Shown here one piece after another: positions 44,697 to 55,553 of a stretch of DNA of 64,000 nucleotides (position 1 is the first letter of the stretch; each line of letters starts with the position of its first letter). The stretch is from the NCBI RefSeq assembly GCF_019175285.1, contig NC_056530.1, positions 8,890,926 to 8,954,925 on the forward strand, given 5' to 3'. A model generated the notes under the pieces. The model worked only from the letters and a program-made list of their open reading frames with translations, ran no database searches and was not told where the DNA came from. The position numbers were made by a program, and so were the translations under genes. This DNA is from Sceloporus undulatus (Eukaryota > Chordata > Lepidosauria > Squamata > Phrynosomatidae).

Positions 44697-44807
44697 TTAA
44701 ACCACCTGGTATTCAATGGTGGTCTCCCATCCAAGTACTGAACATGGCTGACCCTGTTTAGCTTTCAAGATCAGATAGGTTCTAGTGTCTTTTGGGTATT
44801 TAGGCCA
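44697..44807 (-). pseudogene. 5S rRNA-derived sequence
   Basis: The minus strand carries AAAGCTAAACAGGGTC, GTACTTGGATGGGAGACCAC and GAATACCAGGTGG, matching the internal promoter region and 3' half of 5S rRNA. The 5' half is degraded. It sits directly after a CR1 end. Either a 5S pseudogene or the head of a 5S-derived SINE. Confidence 0.75.
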
Positions 44808-44889
44808 ACAAGGTCCCTAGCCACCCATATATTTGCTTTTCTAATGGGGAATTTTTCAAGGAAGACCAGGATAACGGAAAATATTTCTT

Positions 44890-44998
44890 CTCCCCAAATG
44901 TAGGGAAGCCACACGATTTGATGGCTGTGGCTTCCCTGTGAGGGCAAAAAGTCCGCCGGCAGGCCACCCTTTTGGGGAGGTCTGTACCAGGCCTTAGA
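44890..44998. mobile_element. Remnant of GC-rich non-autonomous element
   Basis: GGGAAGCCACACGATTTGAT and GGTCTGTACCAGGCCTTA match, in part inverted, the left end of the element at 53945 and the block at 48755-48840. It abuts the fold-back MITE at 45000. Confidence 0.5.
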
Positions 44999-44999
44999 G

Positions 45000-45225
45000 T
45001 CTGAGACAGACCAAAATAAAGATGCTTTGGGTCAATTTAGAGGTATACTCTTTAAATGCTGCATGTGTCCTAAGAGGCCAGAAGCCACGCCAAAGCCATG
45101 CTCTGGTTCTAAGGACTGGAGCACAGCTTTGGCGCAGCTTCTGGCCTCTTAAGATGTGTGTATCATTTAAACAGCACATCTCCAAAGTGACCCGAAGCAG
45201 GTTTATTTTGTCCTGTCTGTTCAGG
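45000..45225. mobile_element. Fold-back MITE, copy 4
   Basis: GACAGACCAAAATAAAGATG at the left and GGTTTATTTTGTCCTGTCTG at the right are inverted. The centre is near 45112. It is more diverged than the copy at 11986. Confidence 0.8.
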
Positions 45226-45470
45226 TACTCCAAATCCTCCTTCTCATTTACAAGATAGCAAGCATAATGAATATTGGAATAAGACTCTGGGAGATATGGA
45301 AACTCCATCTGGGGACCCTTTTCTCAGCCTCAGAGGATGACACTGGTGGGAAACCTCCTATGACAAAATCTTGCCAATGAACCCCATGAGAGATCTCTTT
45401 AGGACCATCATAAGCTTGCAATGGCTTATCGGCACACGACCACCACCGAATTTGTAGCCTGATCCCCCCC
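45226..45470 (-). mobile_element. SINE-like repeat, minus orientation
   Basis: Family of 5904 in reverse: AGCATAATGAATATTGGAAT, CCTCAGAGGATGACACTGGT, GACAAAATCTTGCCAATGAA and CACACGACCACCACCGAATT. It adjoins the MITE at 45000-45225, and the same pair in reverse order occurs at 53440-53934. Confidence 0.65.
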
Positions 45471-45489
45471 CCCCAAAAAATGAAGGTGA

Positions 45490-45815
45490 CTTACCCATTA
45501 AAGCCATGTGAACATAATATTATAAGTTATATGTTAGGAGTAAATATATAATTTACAATATGCAGTAATATCCAAATGTAAAAGAAGTAACAACTAGAAG
45601 GATAACAATATTGGTGAGCTAATGTAAATATGTGTCTATATGTTTATATGTTTAATGTTGGCTTTATTTTTAGGTCTACTGGAATCATAGGGTTTTTTCT
45701 TTTTAGGTTAGTTTTCTACTGTTATTATATGTGGTTATATGGTATCTTACTTTCTTTATTCTTTATATGTTGTTATACTTTATTCTAAATAAAATTTATT
45801 TAACAAAAGAAAGAC
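45490..45815 (+). mobile_element. Probable L1 LINE 3' end
   Basis: AT-rich sequence ending in AAATAAAATTTATTTAACAA, with a TTTATATGTTGTTATACTTT-like run before it, resembling an L1 3' untranslated end. No coding part remains. Confidence 0.4.
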
Positions 45816-46295
45816 AAGGAGTGCAAGAAGGCTCTTTAAAGGAAGAGGGGACTATATTCTGAGTAAGGGGATTCTAGAGTAAAAGGATATCTCTCTTCAT
45901 GGAGGACAATCTTTCTCTCCAAGTATTAGTTACAGTGTAAAAACATTTCAGGCACACCAAGTAAAGAAGAAAACATCCTAAAGCCACTGAGTGATGTTAG
46001 GATATTTTCCTAACAGTGTCCCAATCTTACTCACAGATCAGATGGGCTTTGTAGTCCTTGATGTGTCTGGATAGCTGGGAGTCCAGACTCCATTGAGTGG
46101 CTCCACCTTCTCTTAGAATGATCTTGAAGGTTTGTGCTTTTCTGTAACTGCGCATCTCAATGGCCCATTGCGCTCTCCTCACCTCTGTGATGTTGCCTTA
46201 GTAAAATACAACTGTACTTCGTTCCACATTTTAATCTATTGTTATCCGTGAAGAAGACCCTGATAAATGGAAGGACTAGCACTGATCATCTATAG

Positions 46296-46484
46296 CACTG
46301 GTTCTAAAACCTTCCTAATGCTGCAGCCCTTTCATACAGTTCCTCATGGCGTGGTGACCCCCAACCATGTGTCTTGGTTCCAAAGACCATCGGAAATATG
46401 TGTTTTCCAATGGTCTTAGGTGACCCCTGTGAAAAAGTCATTTGACTCCCAAAGTGCCCGCGGCCCACAGGTTGAGAACAGCTG
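46296..46484 (-). mobile_element. SPIN-like hAT element, second copy
   Basis: Starts CACTGGTTCTAAAACCTTCC and ends CCCACAGGTTGAGAACAGCTG read on the plus strand, with CCATCGGAAATATGTGTTTT and TTAGGTGACCCCTGTGAAA inside. The flanking octamers ATCTATAG and GTCTATGG agree at six positions. It lies in the opposite orientation to the copy at 13484. Confidence 0.78.
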
Positions 46485-46639
46485 GTCTATGGTGAGAATC
46501 CCCATCATTCAGCTTTCCAAGGAGAAAGGATTAGAAAAGATGCTGAGCGACAAATTAGAAAGGACACTGAGCAACTCGATGCCAACCACTGAGTAGATTG
46601 TCAATAGCCAACACAGAATAGTCCAAGAAAGGATCAGTT

Positions 46640-47080
46640 CCTTGTACTATAACATGGCATCCTAGGCACTGCCACCCCTTGGCTGTGGCATGGTTTCAGG
46701 GTGGCATAGTGATGCCACCCATCATTCAGTCTTCCCAGGAGGGCATTTCAAAGGACCTCCGGTGGAGCCTGGTGGTTTCTATGTCAGGGGAGCTGTAAAT
46801 TTACTCTGGGGTTTGGAAAGTTTTAAAGGAGTGTCTCAGGTGTGGAATCATCTCCCCCCAAAAGCCCCAGACTTTAAAGGATAACTCTTTTAAAGCCTGC
46901 TCTAAGACCTGGAGAGGATTCACTGCCCTTTGGGCATGGTCTTGAGGTGGAATGGGTGCCCGCTTCTTCTTTCTGCTTGATCTTTACCCAATATTGTCCT
47001 GATAAGATAGCCAACAGCCTCTGACCAACAGAGAAGAAGAAGTCCCAAGAACAATATTTCAGTGTTTGGCTGATACTGAG
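46640..47080 (+). other. Repeated unit 2: intron homologous to 42960-43380
   Basis: CAGTCTTCCCAGGAGGGC, CTCTGGGGTTTGGAAAGTTT and GCTCTAAGACCTGGAGAG match the sequence before the exon at 43383, the minus strand of 55640-55868, and in part 57800-57960. This shows an ancient local duplication of the unit. Confidence 0.7.
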
Positions 47081-47142
47081 CTGAGACGGAAAAAGTGCTG
47101 ATCAATACTGTGCACTTGACCACAACGCTTCGGAAACTGCTG
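47081..47142 (+). pseudogene. Degenerate relative of the 83-nt exon
   Basis: The position and the donor (CTGCTG|gtaagag) match the exon at 43383-43465, but the segment is 62 nt, 21 fewer, the acceptor is TACTGAG rather than CAG, and the ATG is absent. One frame reads AETEKVLINTVHLTTTLRKL. Probably a decayed copy. Confidence 0.35.
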
Positions 47143-47446
47143 GTAAGAGAACAGAAGGAATGGCTCTTTCCTTACCTGCCTCTCTCTTCCTTCATCATCT
47201 TGTCCTAGCAGCAAAAAGGCAAGCAGCTCCCTTTTGTCAGCCACTATTCTGTGTCTCAACAGGGGTTTAGACCTTGAAATGTCAAGCTTCGCATTTTGAT
47301 TTTCTAAAGGAAAAAAGGGCTATGAGTTCCAGACAGTTGATATTATCAACGATTGTTCTCTGCAACAGACCCCATGAACTTGATTGGTTTTTCTTAGGCA
47401 AGGAAGACTGAGAAATGGTTTTGCCAGTTCCTTCTTCTGAAATAGC

Positions 47447-47550
47447 GCCTCCAGCATCCGGGGTTCCTTGGTGTTCTCCCATCCAAGTACTAACCAAGTC
47501 TGGCCCTGCTTAGCTTCAAAGATCAGATCAGGTTCTGCTGCCTTTAGGCC
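47447..47550 (-). pseudogene. 5S rRNA-derived sequence, second copy
   Basis: On the minus strand GAAGCTAAGCAGGGCCAGAC and TTGGTTAGTACTTGGATGGG match 5S rRNA. The following bases are similar to those after the copy at 44697, so it belongs to the duplicated unit and was probably inserted before the duplication. Confidence 0.75.
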
Positions 47551-47989
47551 CCCAAAGTCCCTCTCCATCCACGCTTTTGCTTTTTTTGGGTGGGCAAATT
47601 CGGGGAATTTTCCAAAGAATAGCAAAAGAACAGAAAACCCTTATTCTCTTTAATGCGTTCCCCTGGAAATGGAGCCTGAATTATTTCACATGGGTGGCAT
47701 CAGAACAGACTGGACCAGGTAAGGAATAAGGTTGAAATGAGTATTTCTTCAATGTTGGGAAAACCTGCAAAGGGTAACTGAGGAGTAATATAAATGTCTG
47801 GAGTTTGAGAATTAGTCTTTGAAAAAATACATATTTTTGGGTTGCTGAAAGTGGTCTTTTCTGTGCAGGAAACTGCATTTTCCAGAAAGTAAAGTGAGAT
47901 ATCTTTTTAGGAATATTGGCTAGCATCCTACATTGCAGGAATGGTTTAGTAACCTAGAGTTACCCATTTTGTATAAAGGACATCATTTT
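47551..47989. other. No recognised feature
   Basis: The first 80 bases resemble 44810-44880 (the repeated unit). The rest shows no exon or repeat that I recognise. Confidence 0.45.
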
Positions 47990-48083
47990 GCTATGTCAAT
48001 ATATTTAATGGGACTTGAGCATACACGGATTTTGTTATCCACCGGGGATCGTGGAACCAAACCCCAGCATATAACAAGGGCCC

Positions 48084-48169
<86 letters not shown>

Positions 48170-48260
48170 TCCCCCCATATTTGCTAAGATTAGGGACACA
48201 AGACCCCCGTGAATATGGAAAAAACGCAAATAACAAAAACACCATATTTTGACCAAAGAG
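47990..48260. mobile_element. Mariner-like MITE remnants with (GT)n(CA)n
   Basis: ATTTTGTTATCCACCGGGGA and ACCAAACCCCAGCATATAAC with GGGCCCACTGT resemble a mariner-type MITE. A (GT)n run (48087-48125) and a (CA)n run (48134-48166) follow, forming a strong hairpin-capable dinucleotide pair, then CGTGAATATGGAAAAAACGC of the second MITE. Confidence 0.5.
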
Positions 48261-48536
48261 GACACCTCTCTAGGAATCTCTAGGTCCTCCAGCGCAACTC
48301 TGTGGCAAGCATCCAACAGACACTGATCACAGAGCTGCGCCGGAGGAGCCATAAATGCCTAGCAGTGTATTCTCTCTAGGAATCTCTACGTCTTTCAGTG
48401 CAACATTTAGTTAAAGTTGACCATAGAGTTGCACTGAAGGACCTAGATATTCCTAGAGAGAACGTATTAATCAAATCCATGAATAATCAAAGCCGCAAAT
48501 ATGGAGGGATGAGTATATATATGTGTGTGTGTGTGT

Positions 48537-48572
<36 letters not shown>

Positions 48573-49436
48573 CCGCTTGCAAAGCGACCGGCGTGAGAGA
48601 GGAGGACTGTTCTGCCCACTGACCTTTATCCTTCCCCCAAATGACCCGATCATGACCGGGAACACACCATGGAAGAACCGGGTTTTCCAAAAAGAACCGA
48701 AGAAAGCCCGATTTTAGAAACCTGGCTTTTCCAGGTTCTTTATACTCTGGAGAGAAGCCACGCAGTTTAACGGTTGCGGCTTCCCTCCGGAGGGAATTAG
48801 GCCTCTGGTGGATGCCCTTTTGGGGCAGTCTATCCAGGGCCTTACTTACTTACTTACTTACTTATTTACTTACTTTTTGTGTCAGTGAAAAAAGCCCAGC
48901 TTGTGATATTCAGCCACTAGATGACAGGCTTCTAGAACAAATGTGTGTTTTGTTTTAGCAGAAGGTCTTAGTTCGGCACATTGAACAACTTTTTTCCAGA
49001 GCATGCTTTGAGAACTATAGCCCTCCAGGTGTGGTTTCATTCCAAATCACATTATTCCTTTCCATCCTATCCAGTGTTAAAGGGTGACGGATGTTGTAGC
49101 TGAATTACAACCGGAAGGTTATGGATTCCTCACCCTTTTCCCATCTTCGTTCCTGATTTTTTAATAACAATACATGAAGTAAGAGCAGAAGACAAAGCAA
49201 GGCGAATTTTAAAGGCCTGCTTCAAAATTAAGAAAGAAGCGTGATCCTGAAAATTCTTCACCTAAAAAATCTTTTTGCTTACAATTCAGATGAAAAGGAG
49301 GACTTCTAGCACACCTTCCGGATCCCTTTTGCCTCCGGACTTGTCTAAGATGGAAAGGAATAATGGGAACTGGAATCAAACTGCACTAGCCCACACTGGT
49401 CCTTGTGCTAAATTGACACCTTTTCCAATAACACAA
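48200..49436. repeat. Inverted duplication, copy 1
   Basis: This part of piece G is present in reverse in piece H at 49804-51370. Matching landmarks are GGAATCTCTAGGTCCTCCAG, ATGAATAATCAAAGCCGC, a (TAA)n run (48538-48570), GGAAGAACCGGGTTTTCC and CTAGCCCACACTGGTCCTTG. Copy 2 has extra insertions near 50450-50670 and 50880-51050, so the two are diverged and not simply one sequence read twice. Confidence 0.8.
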
Positions 49437-49656
49437 CACACATTTGTTCTACAAGTTTGTCACCTAGCGGCTGAAGACAACATCACAAGCCAGGGATTTC
49501 TTTCCACTGGCACAAAAAGAGTATGTTCATTTCAAAAACAAGATACTCCAACAGTCCCCTGAGTATCCAAGCCCCTGAAGGAACTGTTGCAGCCATGATG
49601 TGTGACTTGCTAAAACATGTGCATCAATGCCAGTCATTATTTAATTGTGTTTTAAT

Positions 49657-49703
49657 TTTTGCGTTAATACTTGCTGAGTTGTACTGTGTACCAAAAAATT
49701 CAG
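49657..49703. repeat. 47-bp contig-end overlap with 60156-60202
   Basis: The last 47 bases before the gap, from TTTTGCGTTAATAC to AAAAAATTCAG, are identical to the first 47 bases of piece J. Piece J is therefore the likely continuation of piece G. Confidence 0.92.
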
Positions 49704-49803
49704 NNNNNNNNNNNNNNNNNNNNNNNNNNNNNNNNNNNNNNNNNNNNNNNNNNNNNNNNNNNNNNNNNNNNNNNNNNNNNNNNNNNNNNNNNNNNNNNNN
49801 NNN
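49704..49803. other. Assembly gap, 100 N
   Basis: Run of 100 N between pieces G and H. Confidence 1.
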
Positions 49804-50813
49804 TGTGTTATTGGAAAAGGTGTCAATTTAGCACAAGGACCAGTGTGGGCTAGTGCAGTTTGATTTCAGTTCCCATTATTCCTTTCCATCCTAGACAAAT
49901 CCGGAGGCAAAAGGGATCCGGAAGGTGTGCTAGAAGTCCTCCTTTTCATCTGAATTGTAAGCAAAAAGATTTTTTAGATGAAGAATCTTCAGGATCACGC
50001 TTCTTTCTTAAATTTGAAGCAAGCCTTTAAAATTCGCCTTGCTTTGTCTTCTGCTCTTACTTCATGTATTGTTATTAAAAAATCAGGAACGAAGATGGGA
50101 AAAGGATGAGGAACCCATAACCTTCCAGTTGTAATTCAGCTACAACATCCGTCACCCTTTAACATTGCATAGGATGGAAATGAATAATGCAGACTGGAAT
50201 GAAACCACACCTGGAGGGCTATAGTTCTCAAAGCATGCTCTGGAAAAAAGTTGTTAAATGTGCTGAACTAAGACCTGCTAAAATGAAACACACATTTGTT
50301 CTCGAAGCCTGTCATCTAGTGGCTGAATATAGGGATATTGTCACTGGCACAAAAATATTACGTTCATTTCAAAAACAAGAGCCGCATTCCCACAGTCCCC
50401 TGAGTATCTAAGACCCTGAATAAACTGCCGCACCCATGATGTGCGACTTGCTAAAACCTGTGTTTCAATACCATTCTCAAAACCTCCTCCATTTTGAGGT
50501 TGATTAGGAAGCAAGTATTTATTCATTATATATCGGACCAGAAACTGGTTTATAAGTGGATTGTTCCCACTGGTGCCAGTTTTTACACACCCAGATTGGG
50601 GTTTTGCACACCCGACCTGGAGGTAAATCCCCCTCAACGTGGGTTTTCCAATATCAGGTTTCCCCCCTGATTCTTTTTGGAAACCCGGTTCTTCCATGGT
50701 GCTGGCCAATGGGAAAGTGTCCCCCTGGTCATGATCGAGTCATTTAGGGGGAGGGATAAAGGTCAGTGGGCAGAACAGGCCTCCTCTCTCGCACTGGTCG
50801 CTTTGTAAGCAGC

Positions 50814-50862
<49 letters not shown>

Positions 50863-50916
50863 TTCTGATGGAATATCCGAATGCTTGTGTAACATTTGAA
50901 CTCGGATGTTTCTAGG

Positions 50917-50951
<35 letters not shown>

Positions 50952-51370
50952 TAAATTGATAGAATATGCAAATGCTTGTGTAACATTTGCTAACTGAAGC
51001 CAAAGTAAAAGTTTTGCACAGATATCACTGGGGGCAGGTATCTAAATCTATATCTATATACTCTCACCCCTCCATATTTGCGGCTTTGATTATTCATGGA
51101 TTTGATTAATATGTTATCTCTAGGAATATCTAGGTGCTCCAGTGCAACTCTATGGTCAACTTTAACTAAATGTTGCACTGAAAGACCTAGAGATTTCTAC
51201 AGAGAATACTCTGCTAGGCATTTATGGCTCCCCTGGCACAGCTCTATGGTCAGTGTCTGTTGGATGTTGGTCACAGAGTTGTACTTGAGGACCTAGAGAT
51301 TCCTAGAAAGGTGTCCTCTTTGGTCAAAACATGGTATTTTTGTTATTTGTGGGTTTTCCATATTCACGGG
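49804..51370. repeat. Inverted duplication, copy 2
   Basis: Reverse of 48200-49436 (see there). Contains an (ATT)n run at 50816-50858 and an (AT)n run at 50921-50948, where copy 1 has (TAA)n and GT repeats. Confidence 0.8.
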
Positions 51371-51379
51371 CTGGGAGAA

Positions 51380-51966
51380 GATAGTATCATCACTTGGAAT
51401 CAGGCTCTCCCAGCTGAGTATGCTGTCATGGAGCAGGTAAGGGAAAGTGGGTGGAGGGGCAGCAGAGTGGCCCTGGTCTATAGAGACAATCTCACCTTGA
51501 CCAGGATACCTGTCTGGAAGATGGACCGCTTCTAGTGTATGTATCTATGCCTGAAGACCAGGGATAGTACAGGGATTCTGTTGGTATACCGTCTACCCTG
51601 TTGTCTAACAGACTACCTATCCGAGCTGACACAGCTGATTTGGAGTTGCTGTTGGAGTCGCCCAGACTCTTAGTTCTGGGCGACTTCAACATCTCACTCG
51701 AGTCCAGTCTAACAGGTGCGGCTCGGGAGTTCATGGAATCCATGAAAACCATGGGCCTTTCCCAATTGGTCATCGGGCCCACACATTGTGCGGGTCATAC
51801 TCTCGATGTGGTCTTTAGTACGAAGCAGGAATATCCGTGGGCGGAGTTAGTTAATACCTCCGCATTGTCATGGACGGATCATTTCCTGGTCAGGCCAGAA
51901 CTAAGAGCCACTGTCTGCTCCCTCGGGGGTGGAGACCCATTAGAATGGTCCACCCTCAAAAGCTAA
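51380..51966 (+). mobile_element. Non-LTR retrotransposon endonuclease fragment
   Basis: The frame 51601-51966 reads LLVLGDFNISLESSLTGAAR, QLVIGPTHCAGHTLDVVFST and SWTDHFLV. GDFN, PTHxxGHTLDxVF and TDHF are the catalytic and substrate motifs of apurinic-type endonucleases of LINEs. It may be of the same L2-like type as 36658-37107. No reverse transcriptase follows in the same orientation. Confidence 0.85.
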
Positions 51967-52004
51967 TGGAACCGATTAACCAAAAAGCCACCATTATGAC
52001 GCCC

Positions 52005-52080
52005 CCATCACGTGCTAAGGGGCGGTGCGCTCTCGGCCAACCCCCAGCACATGACAGGGATGCACTTTAGGCCATAATCC
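52005..52080. mobile_element. End of a GC-rich non-autonomous element
   Basis: CACGTGCTAAGGGGCGGTGC and CATGACAGGGATGCACTTTA with the end TTAGGCCATAAT resemble the GC-rich family at 4015 and 53945. It cuts off the endonuclease fragment. Confidence 0.4.
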
Positions 52081-52084
52081 CATC

Positions 52085-53430
52085 AGAAAGATGCAGTAAT
52101 ACAAGAATAGTGATAAACAAATATGGCAAATGAGACTTCTAATCCTCACTCCCATTTTGAGAACTAAGTCTAATCTTACTAGCTGCTAAAGCAAATTTTG
52201 GCTCCATGGAGGTAATGAATACATCATTTCCAGCCAAAAGCATACAGATCTGCTGGGAACAAGATCTGTCAGAAAGAGAGTGTAAAATATGATCAAGGAA
52301 CTTTTGATTAGGAGCTGTATAAAAGATAATGCTCAGTGTTCTCCACTACCCCAGTTTTACAAATACACAATCTTAGATGGAGAGAGGTGTTATTATATCT
52401 GCCTGTCAAAGGCATACATTGAAGGCATACATTGAAACTGTAAGGCTGTCAGTGCTTTTCTAATAGGGGCCAAAGTAAGATTAACAAAACAATTCTCTAA
52501 TCCAAACTATGTTTTACATAGAGGAAACCAAACTGAAAAAGAGGAGTTCGAGAGTGATTGTAAGTCAGCCCATTTAGCAACAAGTTGGATTTATCCTTTA
52601 ATCTTTACTCTACCGGTGGCATAATTCGGTATTGAGTCAAGATTAATCTCATAGTTCTGCAGTATCATTTTGACAATATATACCCAGGAACTTGAGTATT
52701 TTGGGGGGAACCTGGAATCACTCATGGTCAACAATGTCAACCAGTAAAAGGCAAGCGCAATATGTACACCGGCTTGAAGGGCAACGTGACCTGTTTCTGT
52801 TCTCAAAAAGGAGACAGGGGTACTTTTAGGAACAGCCAACAGGGATCTCAAGAATGAATTCTGCACAGTTTCCCAATTAGAGATACTATTATACCCCCAA
52901 ATTTCTGCACCTTATAATAGTTGAGGAACCATTTTTCTTTGACAAACCTCAATAGAAGAGGCTACCAATTGACCTCCTTGAAGTGTATAGAATGAGATGA
53001 TTTTAGCTTGGTTGCAACAAAATGTGTTTTCTATGACAAGTTAGCTTGAAATCTTAAACCCAGATAATTGAAATAGGATTGTAGATCTATAGATTTTTAC
53101 CTCTAGACTCCAGTGGTGACGTTTTTGTCTTTAAACCAAAAAAAACACAACTTTGGTTTTAAAGTGATTAACGGTTAACATTTCGTTTAAACAAAACTGA
53201 CTTAACTTCTTTAAAAGTCTTTGCATCCCGATTAAAGTTAGCAAGAGCAGCACAATATCATCTGCGTATAACAGGACAGAAAGTTTAACATCCTGGATAG
53301 AAGCTGGGAAGAATTTTGATCCTTTTAAATTCTGAACAACATCATTTATATAAAAATTAAATAAAAGTTGGGCCAGGAGACAGCCCTGTATTTGCTTTAA
53401 TGGGTAAAGAGACCTTGAGGGGTTTTTTTT
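52085..53430 (-). mobile_element. Non-LTR retrotransposon, reverse transcriptase to C-terminus
   Basis: On the minus strand, near 53260, a YADDIVLL-type reverse transcriptase box is readable, with FNFYINDVVQNLKGSKF just before it. The frame 52591-52866 continues with VPKSTPVSFLRTETGHVALQ. A CICKTGVVENTEHYLLY-like Cys-His tail appears near 52350. The clade is not determined, but it differs from CR1, L1 and the L2-like element here. Frameshifts separate the parts. Confidence 0.7.
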
Positions 53431-53439
53431 TGGGGGGGG

Positions 53440-53700
53440 GGGGAATCAGGCTACAAATTCGGTGGTGGTTGTGTGCCAACAAGCCATTGCAAGCTTATGA
53501 TGATCCTAAAGAGATCTCTCTTGGGGTTTTGTTGGCAAGATTTTGTCATAGGAGGCTTCCCACCAGTGTCATCCTCTGAGGCTGAGAGAGTTACCCATCC
53601 AAGGGTCCTCAAATGGGGTTTCCATATCTCCCAGAGTCTTAGTCCAATATTCAAAGCACTTTACTATGCTGGCTATCTTATAAATGAGATGGAGGATTTG
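53440..53700 (+). mobile_element. SINE-like repeat, plus orientation
   Basis: Family of 5904: GGTTGTGTGCCAACAAGCCA, GGCAAGATTTTGTCATAGGA, CATCCTCTGAGGCTGAGAGA and TTAGTCCAATATTC. A run of G and T precedes it (53411-53442). Confidence 0.65.
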
Positions 53701-53705
53701 GAGGA

Positions 53706-53934
53706 CCTGAACAGACAGGACAAAATAAAGCTGCCTCGGGTCACTTTGGAGGTGTGTTGTTTAAATGACACACGCATCTTAAGAGGCCAGAAGCTGTGCC
53801 AAAGCTGTGCTCCAGTCCTTAGAACGAGAGCATGGCTTTGGCTTGGCTTTGGCCTCTTAGGACACATGCAGCATTTAAAGAGTATACCTCCAAATTGACC
53901 CAAAGCATCTTTATTTTGGTCTGTCTATACAGGC
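53706..53934. mobile_element. Fold-back MITE, copy 5
   Basis: TGAACAGACAGGACAAAATA at the left and TTATTTTGGTCTGTCTATAC at the right are inverted. The two arms pair around 53820. Paired with a SINE-like repeat in the mirrored arrangement of 45000-45470. Confidence 0.8.
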
Positions 53935-53944
53935 GATCAGACTC

Positions 53945-54305
53945 TAAGGCACAGTACAGACCTCCCAAAAAGGGAGGCCTGCCGGTGGCTTTTTTGCCCC
54001 CACAGGGAAGCCGCAGCCACCAAAGTGTGTGGCTTCCCTACGGAGGAAAAAAAAAACCCTGGAAAGCAGGTTCTTTTGTGCCACGCTTGTGATGCCCAAG
54101 TGCACCAATGGTGCACTCGTCACATCACAAGCACGGCTTGATACTTTGCGTCTATCACGTAACAATGGCGGCACCCTTATACATGGGGTGTCACCATTGT
54201 TACAGCGCCGCACCGTACTATGGTTAGGGACAGTGCACTTGCCATGCAGTCCCTTAACCCTAGTACACCACTGGCATGGCACATTTGCAACATCTGTACC
54301 GTGCC
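53945..54305. mobile_element. GC-rich non-autonomous DNA element
   Basis: Starts near AAGGCACAGTACAGACCTCC and ends CATCTGTACCGTGCCTAA; the termini GGCACAGTACAGA and TCTGTACCGTGCC are inverted. Inside are hairpin pairs such as GGTTAGGGACAGTGC and CCCTTAACCCTAG, as in the element at 4015. No protein. Confidence 0.6.
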
Positions 54306-55110
54306 TAAGAAAGTCTCCAACCAGCATGGCAAGCGCTCTGGTTTCGACATGTTTCCCCATAGCTCCCCGCCCCACAAGCTGAAGGTCTGAATCTTTCTTT
54401 GAGAGCAACCAAGGTGGCAAGGAAAGTTATGGAGACACTTCTGGAAGCAAAGATGGGCAGCTGGAATATGACATAAAATAAAACAAAGGAAGAATTGCTT
54501 TGCTTAAACTCATCTGCTGTCGGAGAAAAGTACATTTTCAGCAATTCCATTCAACAAGGTGGAAAAAACTCATGCTGGCCGTTCTCTTTCCATTGCAAGA
54601 AGGTTTTATTTTTTACTTTTTGAAGGAAACAGTTTTTGAAGATTATTTCAGGTTCAGGACTTATTCAGTACAAGATTTGAACATTGGGATTGTTTAAAAA
54701 GAAAAATCTTCAGCCAAAGAGAGTGTTGTGTGTCTGGGAGAGGTGCCTTGCTTCATGGATGAGGTCTTCTTATCTGGCCTAACGGTTGCCGGACGTCCCC
54801 AACCACGACATGTCATTGCGTATTTGAACAAGAACAAAATCCTGGATTTCAGCTTGTGTAAACCTGTGTACATTTGTTTGGCGAAGGAAGGGATAGACAA
54901 TAAGAAGATCCTTTGGATGCCACGTTTAAGAAGAAAAGCAAAAAAGGAAGGAAGGAAAGAGAAAGGTGGTCAGTACATGCCATTGAGGTATTTTCCAGAT
55001 GGAAATAAGACCCATCCGTATCACCTCAAATTATCGTTACTGATAATATTAATTAATAACAGTACATGAAGTAAAGGCAGAAGACAAATCTAGATGAATT
55101 TTTCATGCTT
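54306..55110 (+). other. Lys/Arg-rich repeated module, copy 2 and upstream
   Basis: 54306-54490 repeats at 63825-64000 (CATGGCAAGCGCTCTGG, ATGGAGACACTTCTGGAAGC). 54510-54690 repeats at 60650-60830. The frame 54728-55069 reads DEVFLSGLTVAGRPQPRHVI, AYLNKNKILDFSLCKPVYIC, LAKEGIDNKKILWMPRLRRK and GGQYMPLRYFPDGNKTHPYH. It is the longest uninterrupted version of the module, 113 codons from the first ATG. I do not recognise it. Conserved pieces in three copies hint at former coding function, but other copies are broken. Confidence 0.4.
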
Positions 55111-55553
55111 GCCTCAAAATCAAGAAAACACAGTGATCCTAAAAATTCTTCGTCTGGAAATCTTTCATCTCAAAATTCACATTAAAATATGTATCAAGGA
55201 ATAATTCTGGCACATCCTACTACTAGAGCACCATGCCAACCTTTCCAGTCTCTGTTGTTTGACCCCTGGGTCTCTGCCCACACCTTCTTCTCTGAGACCT
55301 GTCATGCTCCAAATGTCCCCCCCCCCCCCCGAAAAAATTAAACTCAGATATGTTGGCTGGAAGGGATTTTGTCAGGCCAAATACTCTACCTTCCCTTTCA
55401 TTGTGGAACTCACCACTCCTCCCCCCCTTACTCCCAAGATCCAAAGCCCTGCGGAGACACAGCTGACAAAAGGGAAGGCCTGCCATTTTTTGAGACCCAG
55501 AACATGTTGGCTAAGGAAGTGGGTGGCATGCAAGGGAAGAGCGGTTCTTTTAC
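55111..55553. other. No recognised feature
   Basis: Region between the module and the 83-nt exon homologue, with a C-run at 55319-55330. The end near 55140-55200 resembles 43500-43560 in reverse. Confidence 0.45.

Noticed and set aside
44697-44807. Functional 5S rRNA gene
   Set aside because: The 5' half is degraded and there is no T-run terminator in the right place; only the middle and 3' part match.
47933-48352. Open frames with long Cys-Val or Thr-His repeats
   Set aside because: They are translations of the (GT)n and (CA)n microsatellites.
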